Below are positions 54,455 to 64,000 of a DNA stretch of 64,000 nt, in pieces; the first letter of the stretch is position 1, and each line of letters begins with the position of its first letter. Under the pieces are notes generated by a model. The model was not told the origin of the DNA and searched no databases. It saw only the letters and a list, made by a program, of their open reading frames with translations. The stretch comes from Salvia splendens (lineage: Eukaryota > Streptophyta > Magnoliopsida > Lamiales > Lamiaceae), in the NCBI RefSeq assembly GCF_004379255.2, contig NC_056050.1:11841410-11905409 (forward strand), read 5' to 3'. The position numbers and the translations under genes are program-made.

Positions 54455-56340
54455 TCATACTCCGCCAGTTTCATCTCCGGCTCCCCTCCGGGTTTCAGCT
54501 TCTCCCTCCTTGTCCACCTCGGCTTCAGCCTCAGCCTCCCTACTCCCCCCAGCCTGCTCGGCGCCCCCATAGCCGATCTGCTGCACCTCCTGCTCGGCCT
54601 GCCCGTCGCCGGTCTGCCGATCCGGCTGCTCGGTCTCCTTGCCGGCCTCGTTTTCCTGCTCACCCTCTCCTTGGAAAATTGGAGCGGGTGAAACAGGTCC
54701 CAAGGAGGCAAAGATGGCCTCCATGTTCTCGTCCCGGTCAGCTCGGCAATTACGGACTCGGTCAGCAGAAAGCAGGACCGAGGAAGACGCGAGCTCGTCA
54801 AGGAGCGGCAGACTCTGGAGACGAGCTGCAATTTCTCGGCCATACAGCGGCAGGACGACTTCGGGTCCCTGCTCAGCATTATCGGTCATCAGTTTCAGCA
54901 GATCACCGACAAATGCCGAAAATTGATTGCTCAAAAAGAGTTTCTCCGCGAAAGCACGGAGAGCCTCCCCTTGGGCAACCACGGCAGCAGCCTCCCTCTG
55001 TTTCGACTGCTCTCTCTGGATAATGAGCTCGTTTTTTGCCCGCTGTGCCTCATCCTGAGCCGAGATCCTAGCAGCCCTTGCCTTCTCAAAGTCTGCCCTA
55101 GCCTGTTCGGCCTGGTGACGAGCAGCAGTCAACTTCCTCTGCATCTCAGCATAGTCGCTGGACGCTTTAGAGAGTTCAACTGCGACGAGCTTGCTAAGCA
55201 TATCGTTCCTCTGAAAATGGAAAAAGGAAAAGTCAACCGAGGGGCCACAAAAAATACAGGAAAAAAGCAAGGCCAGAAAATCAAGAAGAGAATTCACCTC
55301 GGCGAAGTCCGTGGGCCATAAAAAGGGCTCACAGATATGTTCCGAAGGAGGCGCCAAGACCACGTCTTTCTCTGGCGCTCTTGGGGGCTTCTGAAGCTTC
55401 GCCTTCCCCCTTGCCGAAGTCGACTCCGGCTTCTTTGGATCCGAAGAGGTCTTTTGCCTCTTCGGATTCTTCTCGGCATCAGACGCCGAGCTGGTGGTTT
55501 TCGGCCTCTCCGGTTCCTTAGATTCGGAGGATTTGCGACCGAGCTTGTTTAGCAAGTTCACTGCCAAAAAGCAAGAAAACAAGGTTAGTTTTCGTCGTCA
55601 AGGCAGTAATGCATAAAAAAGAAATCCTCACCCTCAGTCTCGTCGTCCGAAGACGAGGAGTCGAACACAAAGTCGCTCTTGACGAGCTCAGACTCCAAGT
55701 ACTGCTTCCTAATCATGGGAATCTTATTGAGCTCGGCCTCGAGCTCGTCCAACGGTTCTACCCGAGGATGAGGAATAACGGACTTCGGCCCTCTCCAGGA
55801 AAAGTCCGAAGCCGAAGTCCTATTATAAAAAAAGAAACGATTTTGCCATTTCGGCCATTTGGTTTTACAAAAGGCTCTAAAGGGCTGTAAAGGGATCAAG
55901 TAAAACCAAGATCCCTTCCTCTTAAACTGGAAGAAATTAAGGATTGCCCTCAGAGACAGATCCTTATCTAGCCTACGCAGTTCGGCAGCAAAGGCCGATA
56001 AGTGCCTCCAAGAATTCGGAGTCACCTGACCTAAAGGGAGTTGGAAAAAATCAAGAAGCTCTACAAAAGGTGGGGGAAGAGGGAAACGAAGCCCGCATTC
56101 TAAGCAGGCTTCGTAAACGGTGGCATAACCCTCCGGCGGCGAGTTAGCCCTATGATCGTCGTCGGGAATCACCACCTTCCCCCCGGGAAGAAGATATTTT
56201 CCGTGTAGGGATATCACAGTGTCCTTACTCAAGATGCTGTGAAAGTATTCTACGGTCTTCTCCCCAGACTCTTTCCGGCTAGAAGATCCCTTACCCCCTT
56301 TCCTACCGCTACCTGACTCAGAAGAAGAAGAAGAAGACAT
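54455..56340 (-). CDS. Antisense gene of the Tat-clade element, three exons, gypsy-type transposase-like domain
   Basis: Three exons by splice-site reading: 56340-55632, 55560-55298 and 55210-54455, giving about 575 residues. Intron 1 (55631-55561, 71 bp) and intron 2 (55297-55211, 87 bp) have GT and CAG ends and frames that join correctly (a Val codon is split by intron 1). Intron 2 is a multiple of three and open, so it could be retained. I start at the ATG at 56340 (MSSSSSSESGSG). Exon 1 carries the domain called 'putative gypsy-type transposon' (PF04195) in databases: FPLPPPFVELLDFFQLPLGQ and PNSWRHLSAFAAEL, then WFYLIPLQPFRAF. Exon 2 is Lys/Ser/Pro-rich; exon 3 is a long coiled coil (QAEQARADFEKARAARI) with an acidic Glu/Gln tail. 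Antisense genes at this position are known in Tat elements; their role is unknown. Confidence 0.72.
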
Positions 56341-56470
56341 GATTCTTACTCTTTGAAAGTCTGAAGAAGTTCTGAAGAAATTCTTGAAGGAGCGGAAGGA
56401 AATTTTGCGCAAAAGAGAGAGAATGCAGAAGAAACAATAGCAAAAGTGTTCCAATGATGGAAAATGGTAA

Positions 56471-56598
56471 TATTTATCAGATTCACAGAGGCCTTTCAAA
56501 TCCGTGCGCCGTTTCAAATCCCCCTTTTTCTGGATTCAACGGCCGGATTTGCTATCGCATTTAATGCAGACACGCGCATGGCACGTCCCCTGACGTCA
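56471..56598 (-). promoter_or_regulatory. Possible promoter of the antisense gene
   Basis: On the minus strand an ATAAATA box lies at 56477-56471, about 131 bp before the ATG at 56340. About 115 bp further upstream is a palindromic bZIP site TGACGTCA (56591-56598). It lies between the 3' LTR and the gene, reading away from the LTR. Prediction only. Confidence 0.4.
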
Positions 56599-56649
56599 GC
56601 CTCCCCCTTACACTCATCCAAAATGCCGAAGTGATTCACTTCGCTTTTC

Positions 56650-56661
56650 GGGGGGGGGTAG
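56650..56661 (+). promoter_or_regulatory. Polypurine tract of the Tat-clade element
   Basis: A run of nine G followed by TAG directly abuts the 3' LTR start at 56662. This is the expected site for plus-strand priming. Confidence 0.8.
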
Positions 56662-57337
56662 TGATGGGGTACGAACTAAACAACTAAACCCTAATGGCGA
56701 GCCCAATAGCAGTGACGGCCCATTAGCCCAAAACCCAAGAAAGGGTATCAGTTCGGCACGACCAAAGAGTTCAGTTCGGTTCGGCACAACCAAAGAGTTC
56801 GGTCGCAGCCTACAGCTCGGTAAAAGCCAACCAATCAAGCTCTACTCTCAGATCGGCCAAAACTGATCGGCAAAGTTCAGCAGTTCGGTCTCAGTATTCG
56901 ACCGAACAAGGAGATAGTGGACCCATGCAGGACCTCCACGACCTCCACTACACCCACGATCTATTTAGTGGTATGAAGCAGTTGTCAACCTGCAAGCCAC
57001 GATCTTGGATAGTGGACCCATGCAGGACCTCCACGACCTCCACCACACCCACGATCTATTTAGTGGTATGAAGCAGTTGTCAACCTGGAAGCCACGATCT
57101 TGGTTCACATGTATAAATAGAACTTAGATCAGATAGACAAGGGAGCTCTCTAGATATCGAATCTCATATAGCAAGTCAGTGTTGTAAGCTGTAATCCAGA
57201 TCAAGCAATACAAATTTGCCCTCCTTTCTTCCCGTGGACGTAGATTTACCTCAGTAAATCGAACCACGTAACTTTCTGTGTCGTGATCTATAGTTATTAC
57301 CTGCATTTATTACCATCAAAAATTCGCCCAATCATCA
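56662..57337 (+). mobile_element. 3' LTR of the Tat-clade element
   Basis: 676 bp, TGATGGGG to AATCATCA. By eye it equals the 5' LTR except that one copy of the 34-bp unit is missing, so the insertion is young or recently gene-converted. Confidence 0.93.
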
Positions 57338-57342
57338 GAGAT

Positions 57343-59564
57343 CAAGGGCAGCAGCAGCTGCAGGAGCAGCTGAGATGACGTCGGATAGCAGCAGCCATGG
57401 GGACGACGAGCAGGCTGCCCAGCCTTTGACGTCCAGCGGCGCTGACGGAGACGTCTAACAGCTGTGGCGATCCGAGTGGGAGCTGTGCAGCAGCAATTCC
57501 CAGGCTTGGCGACGTCAATTTCAAAATTAGTTTTCCTAAACCTTAAGAACTAATTTGGAGAAAATTTTGAAATTAGTTAGATTTCCTAACCTTGGAACAA
57601 ATTTTAAGAGTTAATTTCAAGATATAATTTAGAATAAGTTTTGAATATATCAATTTAATTGAACGGTCTAAAATTTAATTTTTTAATTAAATTATGGATT
57701 AGTTGAAATTTATCCTTATTTTATGAATTTGGATAGATATCCTGATAAATCCTAGATAAACTTGGATAATAATAATTAATTTATTTTCTTTTGTCTTATG
57801 GATTTATATAAATTAATTTTATGAAAATGAATCCTAGATAGACTAGATAAATAATTAATTAAATTTAGATTTTATCCTTATTTTATGGATTTAGATATAT
57901 TTAATTATATCTAGAGAAATCCTAGATAAATTTAGATGAATAATTAAATTTATTTCTGCCATATGGATTTAGATAGATTTTATTCTATCTTGTTGAATCC
58001 TTGATTGACTAAGATAAATATTAATTAAGTTTATTCATGTCTTGTAGATATTGATAGATCTACATCTATCTAGAATATATCTTAGTAGATTTGGATAATT
58101 AAAATCCATATTTATCTTTATCTTGTGGATATTTATAGAATTAATTCTATTTAGAAAATATCCTAGTAGATTTAGATAATTAAATGTATCTCTATCTTAT
58201 AGATATTGATAGATTTATATCTATCTAGAATATATCGTAGAAGATTTAGATAATTTTTACCCAGTATTGTATTATCTTTTGGATTTAAGATAGATTTAGT
58301 TCTATCTAGTTAAATCATGTTTGAATTAAATTAATATTAATTATAGATTATCTTAATTTTATGGATATAAATAGATTTATTTCTATTTAGAAAATATCCT
58401 AGATAAATTTGGATAAAGATAATACAAGATAATCCTTTTCTAATTGGATTTTGATAAAATTAATTTTATCTAGAATAAATCCGAATAGATATGATATATT
58501 CTAGGTTCTTATTCTAAATAATCTAAGATTTCTTTAAATTTTGGAATGATTGGGTTTTATCTCTATCTAATGGATTTGGAGAAATTTGTTTTCATCCTGA
58601 AATATCCTGGTATGATTTAGATAAGGATAATCCAAGGTCAGTTTTATCTTGAATTTAAGGATTTGATTTTATTCTTATAAAATCTAGAATAATCCCAAAA
58701 AGGATTTAGATAGATTCAGCTCTATCTAGATAAATCCTAAATTAATTTGGATAGTCATTATCCAAGATAAATTTATCAAATCCGAAATTCCTATTTTGGA
58801 TAAGATAAGAATTAATTATTTAATTAAATCTCCCCAGATTTATTAAATAATTTCAATAATTATCCACTGTGATTAATTACCATGAAGTAAATGGACTTAT
58901 CTATTTATTTGGTGTTAATTTGTTTTAAGTGGATTATTTACCTTATCTTCTTGTGTGATAATTATGCAAAAACCATGTTTAAAATGACTAAGCGATAATT
59001 ACAAAAGTGTGTTGTATATGGTCTCCATAAATTAGTCTATATATGAAGCAGTTTCTAATATTATCGCGACCCACCTTAGTGGGAGCAATAATCCTACGAA
59101 ATAGCAAGTTCATAAGATTAGACTTCTTTATAGTAGGTTGCTTAAACTAGAAGCTTGTTTCTAATATTATCGCGACCCACCCTAGTGGGAGCCATAATCC
59201 TACGAAATTGCAAGTTCGTATGTTTAAGCATATTTATAAGATAGCTATGGAATTTTGTTAGTGGTGTACGACCTTCCCTAGAAGGAGTATCAAAACAGAA
59301 ATGAAATTCCAAGATGCGAATATTTATGGTAAATTCTTAGGCAATATTTGGCGGCCATGCCACCTTAGTGGTCTCTGGACTATTCGTCGGTATTGTGACC
59401 AGGAAATTGTTGGAATCCGAATTTGTATGACCTCCCTAGAGGCGTACTTATTTTGGTTTTGACAGTTGGGAGATACATACATTGTTTTGTGGTTGTTTGC
59501 AATTATGTATCAAGCATAGTATGTGATAAATAGTTTTATTTCTTCTCAGCCAAAATTCTTATTA
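57343..59564 (+). repeat. Copia leader, right part after the Tat insertion
   Basis: It continues 32012-34228 of segment A, with the same degenerate ATGGATTTAGATAGA-type array (about 57700-58810) and the 106-bp tandem pair near 59055-59265. No coding potential seen. Confidence 0.7.
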
Positions 59565-60121
59565 ATGTCTGCAAACCTTAAAGAAATCAAACTCGAAGGC
59601 TAAAATTATATAGACTGGAAATGTTAAATGGATAAGATTCTCATTGCTGAAAAATTAAAGTTTGTACTCACCAATTCATGTCCTCCATTTCCTCGACAAA
59701 ATTCTATAAAGAAAGTTTAAGCATGCATTTTATGCGTGCACTTGGCAAGTTCTTTGAGATAGAAGGTCAAACTACTTTCTTTTAAGTAGTAAGACACGTC
59801 TTGGTTTATATTGATGAAAGAGGGATATCCAATGAGGACGTTGTCCAGATTATGTTGAAACATCCAAAAGAGTTAGAATATTTTGAAGAATCTTCTGATT
59901 CAGTTACTCAAATAGTTTATATACTCAATTCATCGCCAAATGTAATAAGAAGTGAGTACAAGAAGGTTACTACTGAAAAGTTGGAAACCTTCAGCATTGT
60001 ATTCACTTTATTACTTTTGGAGGAAGATAACATGATAGTTGACGAATTCATTAAGGCTGCATCTTTCCTATGTCTTAGTTCAATCGAACAGAAGACTAGC
60101 AATGGAAAGAGGGAAAGCTGA
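59565..60121 (+). pseudogene. Copia gag remnant (segment B)
   Basis: Same structure as 34229-34785: ATG at 59565, early stop, shifted continuation, then a 106-codon open piece (59801-60121) with VTQIVYILNSSPN. One residue differs from segment A in that piece (IMLKHP against ILLKHP). The shared stops were inherited before duplication. Confidence 0.6.
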
Positions 60122-61129
60122 ATTGTCATCAATAAAAACTATAAAGGCATGAAAAATTAGGTGAAAAGGCAAAAGAGAAGATGCATTGTGAGTCGGATTG
60201 ACCTTTTCTACAGAAGGACAATGACTTAGATAACAATGTAATTTCTAAAAGAGAGATCTAGATCCAATTGGGCAGTTGTTGCAGTGGGAGCTATTTTTTA
60301 TGCTCACTTTATTGTTTTGTTTTGATGTATAAGACTTTGTTTTATTGGTACAGTTTAGTTTGGAAAGAATTCAGTTTCAGTTTCTAAACTTGTTAATGAT
60401 TAAATGATGTTCGATGTCATTTGATAATGCGTGCATTATTGAGAAATGTGGATTGAATATCTATCATAGTACCATAGAAAAATAAATTATACATCATAGT
60501 ATCTAAACAATATAATTGCAAAAGGATTGAGTTTAACACCACAGTTCAACTTATTAAACAATGAATGATAAAGCATTTATGGTACTTAATCATAAGGCCA
60601 AGAAAGTACTTAGTAATTGTTCAAACTGATTTTGTCTAACTCAAGTAACTATCGAGATTTTAACAACTTACTTTTTAAATAGCTTGAAGGTCAAGTAAGT
60701 CTGGTTGATGCACTATAAGTTAGAATCCTTTGGTGGTTCAAGGGATTCAGAATACTATGCAACATAGAAAGACTACTAAGTCTCAATGGTTTACACCATA
60801 GGAGACGAGAAAATGAGTTAAGATCAGTAGTGGGAGTAAAATCCTAGTTGACTACTCCAAGCATTCTTCTAAAGAATGGGATAGTCATATAAGAAGATAT
60901 CGAAGTCTATCGAAGACAAGTTCGATAAGTGAACAGTTTTACTCAATAACACCTTGTCATTGATGGGATATACGTTGGAAACAACCAGTTATACCTTAAA
61001 GAAACTATCATAACATCAGTACCTTCTACAACACACGAGTTGTGGACTAGAGGCAAGTTTAGTCCAACACATCTCAAGGTGTGGAGTTATTCCAACACAT
61101 GTTTTGGAAAAGGTATCCAAGTAATTGGA
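60122..61129 (+). other. Copia-derived noncoding DNA, no gene seen
   Basis: Orthologous to 34786-35793. It sits where the protease and integrase core would be, but no motif or frame is readable. Confidence 0.5.
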
Positions 61130-62800
61130 ATTGTGTACTGAGGTGTGTTTTAAGGTTGTCTCAAATGATAGAAAAGGTACATGTTCTATAATCTTCACGG
61201 CAAGATATGTGTTTGTTTACACGAATACTAGATTATTTGATGAAGATTATAAGGAGAACTACAAGCCTAACAAACATGATAATTCTCAAGATAATGAGAA
61301 TATCTATTTTTCATCTTAGCCAAGAAGTCATACCATCAGAAACTTATGCACTAAGAAAATCAATGTTTGTACCTAAGATTGTAAGAGTCGTGTCGTAGTG
61401 GGAGCGTTCTTTGCGAACATAATAAGTTCATGGGTCTGAAAGAGTCTTAAGACACATTCTTAGATCAACTTGAACATAATCCCTGTAACTACTAGGACGC
61501 AATTACTTATTCAGATAATCATTCTTGATAAGATGATAGATTCTGAATAACAATCTTAAATTGACAAGAATGTTTGCAAGACTTGCGATACTACCCATAG
61601 ACTATTTCAGTCAGTGGGAGCTAGTGAACCTGCAAGTGTAAGCATGTATCTCAAAAGGCTAGAATAACGACAAAGGGTTATACCCAGAGAGAATCATATT
61701 CTCGCCTGCCACTTTTGCCTAAGTCAATCTGTATATTATCTATTGTAACCTACATAAATTAGGATGTATGTACTATGATTGTCAAGACAGTTTTCTTTAA
61801 GTAGAAGTCTTGAGGAGATCATCTGCATGGAACATCTTAATGGTTATGTAATACAGGGCAAGAAAGTTAAAAGAGCACTATATTTGGTATTCTTGGTACT
61901 CTACGATGATGACATCTATAAAAGTTGATAAACAACTAAGAGGGTTATCTAGCGTAGGAAACTGGTCGTCTACCCAGTTTAAGGATGATAGATTTAAGAT
62001 AATCTAGTTACATTCTAAGCATCTGTGTAATTAGATTGCTAGAAAAGAATGTATGTCTTCTTAAAGAATCCTACATCTACACAATACTACACTTTAGCAT
62101 TGAAAATTCCAAGGAAAAGTTTTACTTTTCTGGATGGAATTATTTTGTCTCTAGTCAAGTGTTTTTCAATACTGAATGAGATCAAGAAGAATGAGACAAG
62201 TTTAATAATTGGAAGTCTCATGTATGCTATGATGTGTATTAAGATAGATATTAGCTTTGCTATTGGCATAGAAGCTTTATATCATTTTAACCATGGCCAA
62301 GGACATTGGATTGGGTAAAGAATAAACTATAGTACTTGAAGAAGACTAAACGGTATGTTCAAGTTTACCAGATATCCATGTAATGTCCTTTAGGTTACAC
62401 CGACTAAAGTGATCTGTGATCGAGTCATCCTTTGACTATGTGTTCACTTTAGGAGTTGAATATTGCGACATGAAGGAGTGTGATCAAATCATAGACTCTA
62501 TCATGAAAATTACAAGTGTGGTTTCATTGGAAACTACTAAGGTAGTTGTTCATCTCAGTAATTTCCTAATAGCTTTGACCATGATTCCGAGTATGTATGA
62601 GTATTATATTTTTCTATGATTACTCTAGTCATATGTCTAACTCAAGGGAAACACGAGCCGATGAAGCTAAGCAATCACATAGAGAGGAAGTGTAAAATTA
62701 ATTAAGAAAAAAGTGAAAAGCGAGACATTATAGTTACCAAGATATCATCAAAGAACAACTTGGCAGAATTTATCACAAAATGCCTATATAGCAACATGTT
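61130..62800 (+). pseudogene. Copia pol remnant: integrase end, RT, RNase H
   Basis: Scattered pieces of a Ty1/copia polyprotein. Near 61140-61315 the text IIFTARYVFVYTNTRLFDEDYKE matches the end of copia integrase. Near 62049-62318 LIIGSLMYAMMCIKIDISFAIG resembles the GSLMYAMxCTRPDI block at the end of RT, then HFNHGQGHWIG. At 62640-62800 pieces such as EAKQSH, DIIVTKISSKNNLAEFITK match the RNase H end (NLADxFTK). Many stops and frameshifts separate them, and the RT catalytic YVDD block is not recognisable. This portion is absent from segment A. The lineage within copia is not clear. Confidence 0.7.
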
Positions 62801-62907
62801 TTACACATGAGGTGCAAATAAGGTAGTTCGATGTATCATGGTTCGAGACCTGCTTAGAGTATAAGTGGGAGAGTTTTGGCAGTGGGTATACTCGAAAGCA
62901 TGATTTT

Positions 62908-62924
62908 GAGTATAAGTGGGAGAT
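62908..62924 (+). promoter_or_regulatory. Copia polypurine tract
   Basis: GAGTATAAGTGGGAGAT directly precedes the 3' LTR start. A near copy (GAGTATAAGTGGGAGAG) lies about 50 bp upstream at 62856-62872, so the tract is duplicated. Confidence 0.8.
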
Positions 62925-64000
62925 TGTTAGGATTGGTATACTGAAAAGCATATTTCGAGCAAGTTGCACGGATAGAATTGCTTGTATACAATAAACTCTA
63001 CAAGCCACTTTTAACCCAAGGCGAGAAGAATTAGTTTTATCGCATTGGTGTTTGCTTATGCATTTATAAGATGTTTCTTTAACATATAAATGTATAAGAA
63101 GCAAATAAGTCTAATTCTTCTGCATAGTAGACTGGTCGTGAACGACGTTCACAGAAGGTGACGCAGTCGGTCCTTTGTAGAAGAGAAATAGAATTTCACA
63201 ACCTAGATAGGCTTTGGCTACCTATCGTGAAAGGTTGCAGTGTCAGTCTGCATGTTTCCTTACCTTAGGAAATAAACGACACTGGTGTGGTATAGCACTG
63301 AAGGATCTAACAGTTGAGATAAGTCTTTCTTGCTATTTACTGAAAGACGAGATCTCGGTGATTGTTATTTCTTAATCATTGTTGCTATAACATTGAACAT
63401 ACGATATTGATTATGCACTACTTTGATTTATCAAATGGTGCAGATTTTTCGCAATCCAAGAATCCTGATATCTTGGGTAGTGGTGATTAATGTCTATAGG
63501 TGCTAGTATTGTTATTGCAATGAATCGTGTGCTGGGTAAGTCCAGTTTGATCTCAATAGGTGTTCGAAAAAGATTTTATTATTCAGAAACCCAGCCTGTT
63601 GTAATTTATTCCAGAATAATAAATAAAGATTTTAAACTAGACAACTCTTGGAAAAATATATTAATTAATTAAAGTCAAATAGCAGACTTAAATTAATTAA
63701 TGGATATTTATATCTTAAACACGAGAAATAATAAGTTAAAGAGGTAAAGCCCGGATTACTCGTAATTTGGGATTGGACGGGCAATCAATATTATTATACT
63801 ATAGTGGATGATAATAATATTCTATTGGACTTGTATTAAATTGGGGCTCAATTTAATTAGTAAAAGTCCAACAGGTTTGGCCCAAGTCCAACCTCCATGG
63901 ATCCCTAATCTGGCCTATCATAACTCTATATAAAGGAGACTAAATAGAAGACAAAATCAATGAATTAAATCATTAAATTTCGTGCTCCCTCTTTTCCTGA
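62925..64000 (+). mobile_element. Copia 3' LTR, continuing past the window
   Basis: It begins TGTTAGGATTGGTATAC after the polypurine tract. From about 63858 it matches the truncated 5' LTRs at 31022 and 48066, including TATATAA at 63927-63933. A 15-bp palindrome GTGAACGACGTTCAC lies at 63138-63152. About 390 bp of the LTR lie beyond 64000. Confidence 0.88.

Larger units (their letters stand above)
49051..57337 (+). mobile_element. Tat-clade (Retand-like) Ty3/gypsy element, recent, internally deleted
   Basis: 8287 bp, TGATGGGG to AATCATCA, flanked by a perfect 5-bp duplication GAGAT (49046-49050 and 57338-57342). The empty site is visible in segment A at 32002-32012. It has two LTRs, primer site, an open gag-protease gene, a fused scrap of pol (start of RT and end of integrase), tandem repeats, an antisense spliced gene and polypurine tract. 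The combination of an intact gag-protease, antisense genes before the 3' LTR and the primer site points to the Tat clade. RT, RNase H and most of integrase are lost. Confidence 0.93.
42020..61154. repeat. Duplicated segment B (partner at 25013-35818)
   Basis: It has the same chain of junctions as A: minisatellite/EPRV at about 42049, solo LTR with ACTAG duplication, EPRV/copia-LTR join at 48063/48066. Here the minisatellite extends a further 1 kb to the left and the copia element continues to its 3' LTR on the right, so B is closer to the parental arrangement. The Tat-clade element at 49051-57337 is present only in B. Confidence 0.9.
48066..64000 (+). mobile_element. Copia element (Ty1 type), decayed, hosting a Tat-clade insertion
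   Basis: A 5'-truncated LTR (48066-48601), primer site, 2.6-kb leader (interrupted by 49051-57337), gag remnant, pol remnant, polypurine tract and 3' LTR (62925 onward, running off the window). Host element length without the insertion is about 7.6 kb to the window edge. Coding is heavily decayed, so movement would be impossible now. Confidence 0.85.

Noticed and set aside
56641..56661. G-run as a sequencing error or G-quadruplex site
   Set aside because: A G-rich polypurine tract just before the 3' LTR is expected for retrotransposons; a quadruplex needs four separated runs, which are absent.

Overview
The window looks like repeat-rich nuclear heterochromatin of a flowering plant. I infer a eudicot, possibly an asterid such as Lamiales, from the mix of families: Tekay, Athila and Tat gypsy elements, copia, L1-type LINEs with DUF4283/zinc-knuckle ORF1, PIF/Harbinger, and a florendovirus/petuvirus-like endogenous pararetrovirus (EPRV). 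The species call is weak. I found no convincing host gene, tRNA or rRNA. Almost every base with recognisable ancestry comes from a transposon or an integrated Caulimoviridae genome, and elements are nested in or fused to one another.

Layout. 1-1497: Tekay/Del pol on the minus strand, running off the left edge. 1498-2540: Tekay-type LTR fragment. 2541-3581: AT-rich DNA with an AACCCG-rich tract. 3585-5109: 5' part of a PIF/Harbinger element with a broken Myb/SANT-like gene. 5110-7673: Athila LTR end, primer site and broken gag. 7674-17203: EPRV copy 1 (minus), interrupted at 14268-16676 by a LINE derivative that carries ORF1 but no ORF2. 17204-18520: unassigned DNA and two LINE pieces in opposite orientations. 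18526-25012: a LINE (plus) with ORF1 and endonuclease-RT ORF2, lacking its RNase H end. 25013-35818: duplicated segment A (EPRV copy 2a split by a solo Tekay LTR, then a 5'-truncated copia). 35819-36820: EPRV RT fused in frame to LINE RT. 36820-40458: EPRV copy 3 (plus) with end of ORF1, ORF2, two small ORFs, a 35S-like promoter and a primer-site-like sequence. 40459-41057: LINE 3' end. 41058-42048: AC-rich minisatellite. 42020-61154: segment B, the same organisation as A, but carrying a recent 8.3-kb Tat-clade gypsy insertion (49051-57337). 61155-64000: rest of the copia element and its 3' LTR, which runs off the right edge.

How the parts relate. The EPRV order on its coding strand is movement protein, coat protein with zinc knuckle, protease, RT, RNase H (ORF1), then ORF2 overlapping by 17 nt, then two small ORFs, promoter and primer site. 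No copy is complete and each carries its own breaks. A and B share the same solo LTR with the same 5-bp target duplication, so they arose by duplicating an already nested locus. The Tat element came later: it is only in B, and its LTRs read as identical apart from one 34-bp tandem duplication. That element has lost RT, RNase H and most of integrase but keeps an open gag-protease gene and a spliced antisense gene, so any mobility would need enzymes supplied in trans.
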